Shown: in pieces, positions 11,600-24,520 of the stretch
Numbering within the stretch: the first letter of the stretch is position 1
Layout: every line of letters starts with the position of its first letter
NCBI GenBank assembly: GCA_964019155.1
Contig: OZ025243.1
Span: forward strand, 89,949,399 to 90,013,398
Reading direction: 5' to 3'
DNA: 64,000 nucleotides
Origin: Osedax fenrisi
Lineage: Eukaryota; Annelida; Polychaeta; Sabellida; Siboglinidae
Made by a program: the position numbers and the translations under genes
The notes under the pieces: generated by a model
What the model was told of the DNA's origin: nothing
The model's input: the letters and a program-made list of their open reading frames with translations, nothing else
Databases searched by the model: none

Positions 11600-12294
11600 T
11601 CCAGTTAATTTTATATAAGATTGGTAGGTTAAGAATGTATTGAATATTCTGGTAAATGGGTTAGTAATAATGTAATAAAGGTTTAAACCCTTTATTACAT
11701 TATTTACTTAATAGTTATAAGTTATGACTATTATTTATATATTAATAATTATTAATAATTATTTATAAATACTGCTGCCAATAAGTGACAATGGCAAGTG
11801 AACATTGCATAGTGAATCTTCACGATGTGAACATTAACAGGTTATTAATGGAACTTCCTATCTAGGTGAACTATTTAAATTATTGAAGTAAAAAAGATAT
11901 AAAGTATTCGTTGATCTATATCTTCAGAAAGTTGTGAATCTCTCTAAAACTACAAATTTTAAAGTAGCGTTAGTATAGTAATTATAAAAGATGATATATT
12001 ATATATTGTAAGGTTCTCTTAGCTACAATAGCATATACGTATGTTAGCGCAATATAATTACAGTATAGGTTTATAGGTGTATATATACTATATATATATA
12101 GTGAATCATATCTAACAAATAAATATATGTGGAAGAATAATCACAAACATAAAGTTAACTGATGATATTGATGCACGGAATCTGAATTAACTAATATTAT
12201 CAAATAAACCGACCATATATCACGATCATTTGGTATTGAGATTAAAGCTATGAAAATACATATAATGATGAATTCTGAAGATGACTTCACATCA
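11600..12294. other. Intron 7, unique AT-rich stretch
   Basis: No gene or strong repeat recognised. A short palindrome (AATAAAGG...CCTTTATT) lies near 11673-11700. Confidence 0.5.
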
Positions 12295-13294
12295 TAGGGG
12301 AAAGTGTCCGATTACTAAACTACTAAATTACTAAACTACTAAATTACTAGACCCCTAAATGATTATTTGTAATAACGTATTCAATATTAAATATATTTAT
12401 TTGAAATTTTGTAAATTGAGTAATATTATGGCAATGAATAATGTGGCTATTTTAAATTTGTGATATAATTATATTTACAAGAATAAACAGGGGGGTCGGT
12501 AATCGGATACCTGTTCCTAATACCGACCCCCTTATCCTATTAACGACCCTCTAAAATAATCGTAGTATAAATAATGTTAGTATTATAATATCCAATCAAC
12601 ATAGTAGATATTCATAAATATAATTAATTATAACATGCACGCAATTATTTTTTATTGAATTTATGTTTTAATAGTAATATTAAATTTAAATTTAATTTAT
12701 AGTAATTATATTAAAATAGTGTATATTATTATTTAATATTTAGTTATTAATCAGTATGTATATAACCGAATGGAATCATGAATCCTTAATCTATATCAAT
12801 GATACACAAATAACTTATGACATCTTTTAAAGTAAAATACTGATCTATTTTGATTGGATATTATAAATAACACGGGGTCGGTATTAGGGTAATTTAGGGG
12901 GTCGGTATTAGGAAAATCATATGGGTTGCTAAAATTAAGATATTTTGGTTAATAGTTAATCAAATTGAATTATTTTTATAATAGTTATAAAGATTTTATT
13001 GATCTACAATAGTATGTACAGTATATAGTTTTCTTTTAATTAATAAAGTATTTACAATGATTTAAAAAAAGTTATTATTCAAATATTTAAAAAGTAAAAA
13101 CAGAATTTTACATTTGATCAAATACAAATTGTAGGATTGAATATTTTGTAAAACAATATACTTATTCATATTTATCATTAAATTGCTAATAGTTCATGTA
13201 TATATATATATACTTTTTTGATATCTCTTATAGTTACTGAGATACGAGAGGGGGTCGGTATTAGGAGGGGTCGGTAATCGGAGACTTTCCCCTA
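12295..13294. mobile_element. TIR element family A, copy 1 (~1 kb, TA target)
   Basis: Termini TAGGGGAAAGT and ACTTTCCCCTA, inside a TA dinucleotide, as in Tc1/mariner-like MITEs. The interior carries many direct and inverted copies of GGGGGTCGGTAATCGG or GGTCGGTATTAGG. No transposase frame. Copy 2 at 18061-19024 is inverted and closely related. Confidence 0.88.
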
Positions 13295-13315
13295 AATAAG
13301 AGTAAATAACAAACC

Positions 13316-13850
13316 ACAGAAAGTGGTCAATACATTCAAATACTTGGAAGCGATTATCGATGATAAAGGGTGAAAAGCATGAATTCTAGCCTGAACCGGG
13401 CATACGATATCAGCTTTAACAACCAAACACGTTACACCGTGTAACTTACACAGTACGATAAGTCAATTACGCTAAAATATAAACACCATATATGTATATA
13501 TACTAGTGCGATCACTGGTTAATTCTATATAGGTGACGTGCGAAACTTGGACTCTAGATAAATATCTGCAGAGAAGAATAAAAACATTATATATGAGGTG
13601 TCTTAGAAAACTATTTAAAACTGACTTAGAGAAATGTTTAAAGGTATCTAAAGATATCGTAAATGGTATGGTAATCTCGCAAGATATATCTCAATATCGA
13701 ATATTCTACAAGGAACCGTGGACGGCATAAGAAGAATAGGAAGACCAACAATTCAGTGCCAAGATAACATCGTAGAATGGAAATGTATAACACCAGATAA
13801 GTGATGAGAGCGGCAACTAACGTAGATAAATTGTGAGGAAATCAACTGCT
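13316..13850 (+). pseudogene. LINE reverse transcriptase C-terminal relic (RTE/CFDP2-like)
   Basis: Broken reading frames resemble the C-terminal part of non-LTR retrotransposon proteins: NTFKYL near 13335, CETWTLDKYLQRRIKT at 13538-13585, then GRPTIQCQDNIVEW near 13740-13780. Several stops and frame changes. It is sense on plus, antisense to the receptor, in intron 7. Confidence 0.75.
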
Positions 13851-13918
13851 CCCCTACGATATATAAATTCTATGTGATAGGTTAAAGGTTAAACAAGGGT
13901 AAAATAGTGTCATACTAC

Positions 13919-14065
13919 CGAACGTGTTTGGGGACATGTTAGCTTGCCGTATAGTTTCGATGTGCATGAGTGTGAACTGCGCCATGGATATCAGACCAGA
14001 TGTCTTCACTGGGTTCTCCATATCCGTGTCCCAGATATAGGTCACGTCTTCAGACATATACCCAT
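13919..14065 (-). CDS. Receptor exon 7 (147 nt): loop B to loop C
   Basis: Residues 199-247. It starts in the loop-B sequence SYGYMSEDVTYIW and includes the N-P-V and MAQF strand landmarks. Loop-B Y199 is conserved, but the Glu that beta subunits carry two residues before it is Gly (G197), as in alpha and gamma subunits. N241-M-S is a sequon. Acceptor TTTCAG, donor TTCG|GTAGTA, phase 1. Confidence 0.94.
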
Positions 14066-14237
14066 CTGAAATGGTTAATCACAACTTTGTTAAATAATTC
14101 ATAACATCGAGATAACATATATAACGATCGAATATATATATATATATTATATACCATAATTATATTGATTCTTTAAATTTAAATTTTATAAAATATAAGA
14201 ATCTATATATGTATATAATCGATTAAATATAACTAAC

Positions 14238-14320
14238 AGCTTCCGAATGTGATAGTGCATTTCTGTGAATCTAATGGGTATTTCTGAAGATTCATCGCAC
14301 AATTAGATTTCAATGTCAAC
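14238..14320 (-). CDS. Receptor exon 6 (83 nt): Cys-loop
   Basis: Residues 171-198. The disulfide loop runs from C178 to C192 with exactly 13 residues between and the inner motif YPLDSQKC, diagnostic for Cys-loop receptors. Acceptor TGTACAG, donor AGCT|GTTAGT, phase 1; the split codon restores Tyr 199 with exon 7. The 83-nt length matches my memory of the vertebrate GABA-A Cys-loop exon. A short 172-bp intron separates it from exon 7. Confidence 0.95.
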
Positions 14321-14329
14321 CTGTACATA

Positions 14330-15407
14330 ATTAATAAACATAGTTACCGAGCTATCAGTATACAAGAGTTAATATAAGTTATGTAATATGATGTTTGTAA
14401 TACATCTTATATATTATAATTATTTCATAAAGTGACTATATAAAAATAATCGAAGTGGGTAATACTGACATACGACATAACACAATAAAATAAACCGAGA
14501 AGAAAAGGGAAATAAATTAATAATGACAAATAAATGAAGTATTACAGGTTTTCACCAGCGATACATATTTGATTATATTTATTGAATATATTATGAGACT
14601 GTATTAAATATCTGTAATAGAGGGAGGGAGAACATTATATAGCTTAGGTCCAGTATGTATAAAGGTACGATATGAGTTGACATCAGAAGAGAAGCATGGT
14701 TTTAAAGGTATGTGAGGGAAGAACGTTGTACTAGAGAAGCAGCAATATAGGAAGGACTATTCTAAGATTATATTTAGTAATGTATAATAGGAGTATACGA
14801 TAAGAATTTGGTTGGTATTCAGGGAGGCAAGTGTATAATGAAATAGAGGAATTGTCTTGAATATCCAGGTTATAATTAGTATTGATTTGCTAACGAATAA
14901 CTAGATTTAGAAAATATACAGAAGAACAGGGAAGACTGATGAATAGTAATCAATACTCAGGAAGTCAGAACATTAACTAGAGTTTTATTAATTGATATAT
15001 AACGCATACAATAATGAATTTACTCGTTTGTCTATTCTAAATGATAATAATTAAGAGTTTTAATGATGGCAGTAATATGAGTAATAAACGTAAGAGTATA
15101 TATACTCTTTATATAGAGTATACTCTTTCATTCTATAGAATAAAACTGAATCCTAAATTTGATGAAATTTAGACATCATTTTACAAGTATTAATATTATT
15201 ATTACATTATTATATAATGATTATCAACATACATATATTTATCAAGTAATACAGATATTATAATGGATAGTGTCACGGTAATCATCTTCATCGTTATTAT
15301 TATTATAAATATTAGTCGTATGAATTATTATGTACGTGCAGCAGTGAAAGAGAAAGTGCTAGAGAGAAATAGATAGAGAACTTGAGAGATATAAGTGGAT
15401 ATTTATA

Positions 15408-15446
<39 letters not shown>

Positions 15447-15790
15447 GGAGAGATATAGAGATAGACAGAGAAATGGAGAGAGAGAATATAGATAGAAAGA
15501 GAGATATAGATAGATGAGAGAGATATTATACATCTATTATCCAATTATTAACCAGTAAATACAATACCACATGACTCATAGTTTATATATAGTAATATAG
15601 TCATATTATGAACGTATACTTATTTAGTAAATATTATTTAACTATATCATTATTTAACATCATAAATATTAACATTTTTAATTTAATATATATATACTAT
15701 ACAATAATAAACATTTATATAATGTATATTCTCAATAATTATAAACTATAGTATGCATAGTATAAATATTGAATATATTACATAATCGAA

Positions 15791-15833
<43 letters not shown>

Positions 15834-16735
15834 ATTAATATTTATATTAATGTATATAGTTATTATTAACACTGATTATGTTATGATGCTTGAATAATCG
15901 TCATTAAACACACTTTACTTATACTACATAACCGAGGGTGTATATAATACCAAAGCATGTAAGACCTACAGTTCAATGAGGGGAAGGGAATGTAGGTAAC
16001 TATGGACCACCACTGTATACAGTGCAGTGCAGACCCTACAGTACAGTGAATGACCAACAGCCATGGTTGTTGGTTGCATTGCAATGGGCTTGTATGATGC
16101 TATATACCTTTATACAGTTAATATATAGTTTAATATTGTACAAAGACAGAGATAGCAATATAAGAATATAAGACGAAAAATGCAATACTAAATCATAATA
16201 CACAATTATGACAGTACATATAATAGTCACAATATACATAATTAGATAACATAGAATACAATGTTATATGAATATAATATAGTGTTTAACCATAGCAACC
16301 GATTACCTATAGGTCTATGACATAAAAGAGAGGTAGGAGAGGAGAAACTAGTCAAGCCACCTCTTGAGAGAATCAATATCACCACAATAACATTATAATA
16401 TATTAATAAATATAAACATACATTACATGTATACCTATCCACGTATATATGTAAATGTACAACTTCAACGTTTAATTGTGTACTATATATGTTTAATTTA
16501 TTATTTACTATACTATATATATAATAATTATTTATTTATTTAAATCTCATATATATATATTGAATACAATACAAATAGCGGATACAAATGGACCCCTCAA
16601 GAAGTCATAGACTTATAAATGTTATAAATAACTGCGAGGGGCCCAGGACAATACAATACAAATAGTAACACACATTTCTTTTGTATTGATTTATCATTAA
16701 CGATTATGTTCTTGATAAAAACAAGAGAAAACAAG
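14330..16735. other. Intron 5, AT-rich with microsatellites, no gene seen
   Basis: (AT)n at about 15408-15440 and 15797-15828 and a GAGA-rich run at 15440-15525. Short open frames are repeat-driven or unsupported. Confidence 0.5.
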
Positions 16736-16815
16736 AAATGCCTGGAATCGAACATGGGACCTCTGGCTTACTAGATGTTGGTTGTCCCACTGAGCCATAA
16801 AACCACAGACTTGTT
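16736..16815 (-). mobile_element. tRNA-like sequence, probably a SINE head
   Basis: On minus it has an A-box (TGGCTCAGTGGGACAACC) and a B-box (GTTCGATTCC) with tRNA-like spacing. The D and T stems do not pair properly, so it is not a functional tRNA. It differs from the main SINE family head. Confidence 0.6.
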
Positions 16816-17182
16816 TTTATATATAAACAAGTACAAATATATACATACGACGCATAACTTCTTATACCGGAAGTACTATACATCATGAACTGAAGGAAGT
16901 AGGGTCATATTGAGAGACGTGACAGTTATGAGCCTGGGTTATGAGATCTGAGCCACCCGAAAACAATCGTATGATTTCTTTATAAATCAGTATACAACAT
17001 ATAACATGTGACCCAAAAAGGGGAATGTTTATACCATGAAATATTTTCAATAATAATTTTATTTTTTGAAAAATAAAAAAATGCGGTTTAGAATTATTTT
17101 ATTTAAATTATAAAATTATAAATACTATCTGCATATTACAACAACTATACTTATTAATATTTAACATTACATTACAAAAATG

Positions 17183-17264
17183 TCGTGTATATATATATAC
17201 TTTTTTGATATCTCCTATAGTTACTCTAATACATGAAGGATCGGTAATTGGAGACTTTCCCCTA
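17183..17264. mobile_element. Solo terminal fragment of TIR family A
   Basis: Matches the last ~80 bp of the copy at 12295-13294 (CTTTTTTGATATCTC ... GGAGACTTTCCCCTA). Confidence 0.75.
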
Positions 17265-18060
17265 TATATATAGTGATGAAAATATAGTAGGGATGGGAGA
17301 ATATGTCCTTCCCAAATTTGTATATGTAAAAATATTAATTCTATATATAGAATACTAAGTATACTTAGTAAGATGTCATAATGAGAACATAATTGAGTGC
17401 AATTAATTTTAGAGTGCCTGTAACATTATCTGAGTTAGTATTATTTACAGTTTACAGTATTTTACATCTTATTATTGAATTATATAATTAGAAGTATTAA
17501 CTGACAAATATTAATGTATTTATATAATGTGTAGCATACTATACCATATTTGTTTTCAAATAATTATTTATACAAAATAAAAATTAGTAATTATAACATT
17601 AGCCAGTTATATCGGAAATCCACTAGTATACATTGTATCTCTCCGGTATAGAAGATATTGAAATAGTTACTAATACAAATATGATTTTAATAGTAACTTT
17701 ACATGATTTTAATCAAACGAAAAGGCAAAACGTTGCGTAAAATTTGATATTTATTCAAATGTTTAAGATTAAAAATATATATATTCAAATAAATGCTTAT
17801 AATATATTTGATAAAATATATTGTAAGTATGTATTTAAATATATATATTTGTCATACTAAAAAAGCGTATGCGTTTTGGTTTATTTGATAACATGGCTTA
17901 TAATCTTATTATACATATAGTATAATATTAAAAATAAATGTAATTGGACCACTTCTCCAGATTTTATAGGGTAACACGATCGTAAGCCATTTTTTAATTT
18001 GTTAATTGTTTAATACAAATTTTCTGACAATATTTAGAAACAGATGTGTCCCATATAATA

Positions 18061-19024
18061 TAGGGGAAAGTCCCCGATTACCGACCCCCTCCTAATACCG
18101 ACACCCTCTCGTATCTCAGTAACTATAAGAGATATCAAAAAATAATATATACACGAACTGTTAGTAATTTAATGATACATATGAATAAGTATTTTGTTTT
18201 AACAAATATTTAATCCTACAATTGTTATTTGATAAAATGTAATATTCTGTTTTTACTTTTTAAATATTTGAATAATAACTTTTTTTAAATCATTGTAAAT
18301 ATTTTATTAATTAAAAGAAAACTTAATACTGCACATAATATTGTAGATCAATAACATGTTTATAATTATTATAAAAATAATTCAATTTGAATAACTATTA
18401 ACCAAAATATCTTAATTATAGCAACCCATATGATTTTCCTAATACTGACCCCCTAAATTACCCTAATACCGACTCCCATGTGATTTATAATATCCAATCA
18501 AAATAGATCATTATTTTACTTTAAATATGTCATAAGTTGTTTGTTTATCATTGATATAGATTAAGGATTCATGATTCCATTATATTATATACATACTGAT
18601 TAATAACTAAATATTAAATAATAATATATACTATTTTAATATAATTACTATAAAGTTTAAATTTAAATTTAATATTACTATTAAAACATAAATTCAATAA
18701 AAAATAATTGCGTGCATGTTATAATAAATTATATTTATTAATATCTACTATGTTGATTGGATATTATAATACTAAAAGTATGTATACCACGATTATTTTA
18801 GGGGGTCGGTAATAGGGGAAGGGGGTAGGTATTAGGAACAGGTAACCGATTACCGACCCTCCTATTTATTCTTGTAAATATAATTATATCAGAAATTTAA
18901 AATAGCCACATTATTCATTATCATAATATTACCCAATTTACAAAATTGCAAATACATATATTTAATATTGAATAAGTTATTAAAAATAATCATTTAGGGG
19001 TCGGTAATCGGGGACTTTCCCCTA
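18061..19024. mobile_element. TIR element family A, copy 2 (inverted)
   Basis: Termini TAGGGGAAAGT and ACTTTCCCCTA; the interior matches copy 1 in reverse orientation, including the GGGGGTCGGTAAT cluster at 18800-18865. The two copies flank exons 6 and 7 in opposite orientation. Confidence 0.88.
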
Positions 19025-19170
19025 CTAAACATGTCAAATTATGTTTAATATTAGCATTTTAGTAAAAAATTAGTAGTATACGTTTTTGTAAAAAAAAAGT
19101 AGCACATGCCTCCCACACTTCCTTACTACATACGCTACCACACGCCTCCCGGAAGTACACATTTAATGAC

Positions 19171-19306
19171 CTCTGAGAGTAGACGATGTCGCCATTTTGT
19201 TTGATTCTGAACAGTTTATTAGAGTGCGTGATGGTGTGAAGGTAAGAGTTTCTGCCGTTAAGCACGAATGTGTCTGGTCTCCATACGTTGTCTAGCATCA
19301 TTATAC
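19171..19306 (-). CDS. Receptor exon 5 (136 nt): loops A and E
   Basis: Residues 126-170. It encodes the hallmark VWRPDTFVLNGRNSYLHT (loop A) and NKLFRIKQNGDIVYSQ (loop E). L141 sits where diazepam-sensitive vertebrate alpha subunits have His (alpha-1 H101). R159 corresponds to the loop-E arginine of the complementary face. The acceptor ATACAG is preceded on the minus strand by a long C run and a CA/CCCCA-rich array (plus strand 19309-19420). Donor CAGAG|GTCATT, phase 2. Confidence 0.95.
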
Positions 19307-19308
19307 CT

Positions 19309-19420
19309 GTATGGGGGGGGGGGTGTGAGTGGGGTGTGGGGTGTGGGGTGTTTGGTGTGGAGTGTGGGGTGTGTATGTGGGTGAGGGTGTATGCGTGTAT
19401 GTGCGCGTGTGTGTTATTGA
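19309..19420. repeat. G/GT-rich array abutting the exon 5 acceptor
   Basis: An eleven-G run followed by GTGGGGTGTGGGGTGTGG-type units. On the gene strand it is a C/CCCCA-rich tract ending directly at ATACAG, and so it acts as the polypyrimidine region. Confidence 0.88.
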
Positions 19421-19852
19421 GTGTATACGTAAATACAATTACATATTAAGCGATTGATGATATAACTTATATATAAACATAAATATGGAAAGCATGAATA
19501 CATCATTGATAGGTCACCTACGCATATTGCTTGTTATAATTAACAATACTTATTTAACCCGACTTCCTGTCCTATCTACACATACATACATGCACATTTA
19601 TCTACCAATACACATACGAACACCTAGAGTGATTGTAAAGATCATACCACGACACATATGTCACGTCACGATAGTAGATTGTTACGAGATGATGGCACTA
19701 TTGTTGTAATAGCCATCATTCGATATAGGCGATGCGACCAAGGTTTAAAAGCACAACAATTAGTTATCATAATAATCTCGCTACGCATGCGCATTACGTC
19801 GTACACCTATCTAAAGATGTTAAACTGCGTTAAACATGTTAAGATGATAAAC

Positions 19853-19943
19853 CTGTACGCAGCTCCGTGATGTTATCTATGGGAAAGAATGACAATCTCT
19901 CATCTCTCCAGAATTGTCTGAAATAGCAGTCCATGGAGAACAT
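19853..19943 (-). CDS. Receptor exon 4 (91 nt): loop D
   Basis: Residues 96-125. It contains CYFRQFWRDERLSF, the loop-D strand of the binding site's complementary face. Y102 sits where alpha-1 has the key Phe (F64) and R104 where it has R66. N119-I-T is a sequon. Acceptor AATAAACAG and donor ACAG|GTTTAT, phase 1. In vertebrate genes, as I recall, this and the next exon form one 221-nt exon; here they total 227 nt and are split by a 546-bp intron. Confidence 0.93.
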
Positions 19944-21025
19944 CTGTTTATTTGTAAGTATACTTATAGTGTATATACTATATATAGTATACAGTATACT
20001 ATACACTATAGTGTATACTTATAGTGCATATATATAACCTTATAGGGTATATAATTATTTGGTTATTTAATATCTATTTATTAAAATAATCATAAAGTCA
20101 TATGTCATCGTATACACGCACACACGCATACACGCACACACATACACACACACACACACACATACACATCCGGTAAACTCGTATTGGAGGCATTTTGTTC
20201 TAGAGGTGTTTCAAACATTTATTTTCAACTATTTACCTACATGTCAATCGCAATCATAGTATATTGGCTGAAAATATATATCGATAAGTATATAATAATA
20301 TATATGTGTGTGAGTATAACCTATATTATAAATATTAAAAAAATATGTATTCATTGTATCCTACTATACAATTTGACATTTACATATAATAGTATTTTAA
20401 ATACAATATTGAAGTACTCCTATATATATATATTATAAATAATAATAGCTGACAATAATAGCTTTGACATTTATACAGTATGTACCTATTACGTTGATGT
20501 ATGTTGATGTAGTGGTAGTGCTAGTTTTAGTATGTGTAGTTGTATTTAGTATATTAATAGTAATAATAATTCTAATAACAATACTATATGATAGATGTAT
20601 TATATTGTATTTAGTATATACAAACACTAATAGATAACAAATGTAGGAGATGTAGAAAGTAGTAAAGTAGCCATAAAATGCAATATAAATATCGCGACCT
20701 TGACAATTGCATGTCGTTTATCTTATTATCGCCCTATATCTGCATATTACATAACGTCAATGATATCGTGACCTTGTGAATAATTAATCTGATCGCTATA
20801 CGATAGGGGTCGTGAATGTAGCAGTAGTAGTAATCAGGAGTGAATGCGATTAACTCACTACAAAAGTAGTACTGCATTAAGTATGTAGATTATAGCCGGT
20901 GTGTGCTAATCTCTATCGATGTGTGCGCACACATGTGTGCGGGTGTGCGGATAGAGTGGAGAATGTTCCAGAATAGTCTACATCTAGATGATGATTTATA
21001 AACCTGATATATATTTTATTGCAGT

Positions 21026-21061
<36 letters not shown>

Positions 21062-21125
21062 TTAACAGTGTAATATATTACAATTAAAAATTAAAAATTA
21101 AATGTATACATTTAATAAATTATAT

Positions 21126-21189
<64 letters not shown>

Positions 21190-21354
21190 ATATAAAGTAA
21201 CGTATGGTAAGGTAAACTATTTTATTAATACACGCATATTTATAATATTAATCATTATTGTATCCAATCAATTAATGCACTATGGTGTTAAAATAACAAT
21301 ACATAACAAATATACGTATAAAGATTATTAACTGCAAACACATGTAAAACTGCG

Positions 21355-21389
<35 letters not shown>

Positions 21390-21462
21390 TAGAGTACAAA
21401 TGATCGAATAAAACATAATATATACATGCTAGTGTGATATGTTATCTATAATAATTAGTGCG
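19944..21462. other. Intron 3, AT-rich with microsatellites
   Basis: Contains a near-palindrome ACTTATAGTGTATA...TATACACTATAGTGTATAC at 19960-20015, (CA)n at 20110-20165, and (AT)n at 21030-21058, 21137-21186 and 21357-21384. No supported gene. Confidence 0.5.
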
Positions 21463-22376
21463 TATACACTAATGATGTAAATGATGATCACATCTAAAGC
21501 ATCGATGCAGTCTCAGTCTCAGTTACCTAAAGCATCGATGCAGTCTCAATGTTAAAAGCATCGTTTAAGTCTCAGAATGGGGTACCTAAGTCGTCGATGC
21601 AGTCTACGACTATATAAAATGCATTTCTATTAACTCATGCTTATTAAATGTATCATTTAAGTGTTAGTCTTGGTTTTCAAAAGATCAATATAGTTTTAGT
21701 GTAAGTTACCAGAATTATTGTTTTGTATATCAAACGAAAATAATTTATTTAAAATAATAAACAATACAAACTATCAGATAAGGAAAACAATCTCGGAGTG
21801 TCAATTGATAAGATTCTTAATAAACGCAAAAGTCAAATCAGCAAACTATCAATTGCATAATATTAGAATTATAAGAAAAACAGTAACTATTAATACATGT
21901 AAATTGCTAATTCAAAGCCTAGTTATATCTATATTTGACTATTGTAACATACTTTTAATTAATTTACCTGCTTATCAGTTTAAGCCATTAAATAAAATAA
22001 TTCGATAGTCAATGCGCATAATATATAAATTACCACCAATATCAATAGACGATACGATCAGTATAACCGAACTGATGCTACAACAACACCTACTACTACA
22101 TTGGCTACTACCAATTAATAAATATATATATATGATATATTTTCAATTTTAAATAAAACTATATTATATTGATTTTAGATTGAGAAAACGGTTATATTTT
22201 GCTTAATTTCAAAAAAGCCTAATTTCGGCTCGATTATGTTTTAAAAGAATCTTATCTCGGCTCGGGCTCATTTGACTAGAGTCTCAGTTCGGCTCGGGGT
22301 CGTTTTTTTTACCGAAAATAAAAGTCTCGGCTCGGCATCAAAAGCTCGGCATCATTTACATCACTAGTATACACTA
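21463..22376 (+). mobile_element. TIR element family B, copy 1, carrying a LINE fragment
   Basis: Ends (CT)AATGATGTAAATGATG and CATCATTTACATCACTAG, flanked by a 9-bp duplication TATACACTA (21463-21471 and 22368-22376). The left subterminal region repeats CATCGATGCAGTCTC; the right one repeats CTCGGCTCGG. Between them (about 21718-22110) lies a broken LINE reverse transcriptase C-terminal segment (LGVSIDKILN, LLIQSLVISIFDYCN). An inverted second copy is at 61316-63224. Confidence 0.82.
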
Positions 22377-22699
22377 TATATTTTAATATATTCGTGAGTT
22401 GTTCACTACCAATATGATTGGGAAGTTATGTAATATTGAGAATGACCACTATATTGGCGATATATACCAGATAGGGGAGTCGCAATAGTACATAGAATAT
22501 ACCTAATATAGGGGAGTTGAATATATTAAATATATTATAATTAATTATATACAACCCTATGATGTGTGTACATTTTAAATATTTTAGTATACTTCTGGAT
22601 GTAATTAATCCACATTTGTTAATGAAATATGGAGTAAGATATGATGTTAGTATATATATGATTGTATAATAGTCATTTATGACAATACATGTATTATTT

Positions 22700-23480
22700 A
22701 GTTGAGTTATTACTCAGTTCACGTTCGAATCCGATCATAAACCTCTTGAGATGTTCACATTGGTTCTGCACCTAAACGTCTGCAAAGAATATTACTGAGA
22801 TTTACATCATGAATATCAAATACATACCAAGCCCGCAAATGTACATCTCAGACTTACTATCACATCAACCAGATTAAGACGATACACATCGAACTGAACC
22901 AACACATAGCCCATATTTAATTCGGTAAGAGTAGACAAAAGAAATTTCAGCAAGAAACAGAAAACGACGAGCAGCTACATAAGCTAGCAGAAATGATCAG
23001 AAACGGCTGGCTTAAAGACGAGATATTTTAACACACAATCTCAAACACACCTAATCTTAGTAGACACACATCGGAATATATATACACTAATCGCTCTCCC
23101 TTTTACAGGCCAGATGATGACTGACGGAAACCCTTGCGTGAACTTACCGCATGCTGACCGGTCTACGTATACGTTCGGAATTTTCTGACTGGAAAGTGGG
23201 AGCCATGGAAAGTGTCAACGAGACGAACCTTGGAGCTACGACGTGACAACCGACCTGAATCCAGAGACAGTCTTCCGATGCAACATAATCGACATAAGAC
23301 AGCAGACGAAACCCCTATCGACCCATCGCTGCAGCAAACATACATAACTGTCAGTTGCCACCCCTGATTTAACATCACCAATTTTATTCTCACGACCCCA
23401 TCGCGGTATCAAACCCCTAGTGTGTCTGAATTTAAAAAAACGGGTAGTTGCGTTATATACCTCAACCATAATTGTATGAT
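22700..23480 (+). pseudogene. Ty3/gypsy pol relic (RNase H end to integrase C-terminus)
   Basis: Frames with stops and shifts resemble the end of the gypsy RNase H and the linker (IKYIPSPQMYISDLLSHQP near 22815-22870; NDEQLHKLAEMIRNGW near 22965-23015). Further downstream comes an integrase C-terminal tail ending in a basic stretch near 23390-23470. The integrase core is missing, so this is an internally deleted remnant. It lies in intron 3 on the strand opposite to the receptor. Confidence 0.72.
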
Positions 23481-23489
23481 ATGTGTATG

Positions 23490-24500
23490 ATCCGCCATAC
23501 TAATTGTTATTTACAATTGGTAATTCCTCTTTTATTCCCTCCATATTTAAAAAAGTTCATGTACCTACTTCAGTTCGTAATCTCTGATAATTATCCATAA
23601 CGAGACAAATCGCTATAATTGAAGCAGTAATAAGTTAAGCAGACATAACAATATGAATGTATTGTATTGAGGAATATCTTTAAAGTTATTTATGGGGTAA
23701 CGTATGTGTACTGTTAATGCTAAATGAAAACAATCGTGATAGAGTTTAGTAAGGATGTGTGTGTAATATACAATGCATATATATATACTACGTAATACTA
23801 TAGTATTACTTCATTATAATTAAGTATACCATGGTACATAGTGTACCATATATAGTGCATAGCATTATGCCATAATAAATACCTATAGGTAGGACGGTAG
23901 GTTATACATATACCTTTAGTTTATACCTATAACTATATCTTATACCTATATTTCATATTATAATGTAAGTCATCTATATTTTCTATATGTACTAAATAGT
24001 TAATAATATTCGTAGTATGTGTTCGTGTATACAATACAATATAATAATTAATTATAATTTATAAAATATCTTAGTTGGCTATACTTTTTTATAATTATAA
24101 TTATGTTTCACATAATTATGTTTCAATGAGATTCTATAGACATTTAAGCTTGAAAGTTTAATATCATATTGAAGCAAGGAATAATGAACATCAATAGATA
24201 ACTATATGCATATTCACAATTATATGCATATTCACAATTATATGTATATTCACAATTATATGTATATTCACAATTATAGTTATATTCATTATAAAGTGAT
24301 ACTATAAATACATATATGTACAAAAGTAGTTCAACCATAGTTAACAAAGGTTAACTAATATTTAATATATATATTAAGCCTATAGGATTATATTACATAT
24401 CAGTTAACCTACCTATTCTGTATATTACTTATGTGAACTCGTATACGACCGTGAAAGTGAAAAGAATCAATTTATTTGTATTGATTGATCAACAATTAAA
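23490..24500. other. Intron 3, no gene seen
   Basis: AT-rich. A short array of ATTCACAATTATATGCAT units (about 17-18 bp, four copies) lies at 24205-24290. Confidence 0.55.
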
Positions 24501-24520
24501 TATATATATATATATATATA

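Noticed and set aside
9069..11618. Long plus-strand open frames encoding a ten-residue repeat (MLISVSGDL-type)
   Set aside because: They follow the 30-bp tandem array exactly and lack any other sequence; period divisible by three explains the open frame.
16736..16815. Functional tRNA gene
   Set aside because: A and B boxes are present, but D and T stems do not pair, so a tRNA-derived SINE or pseudogene fits better.
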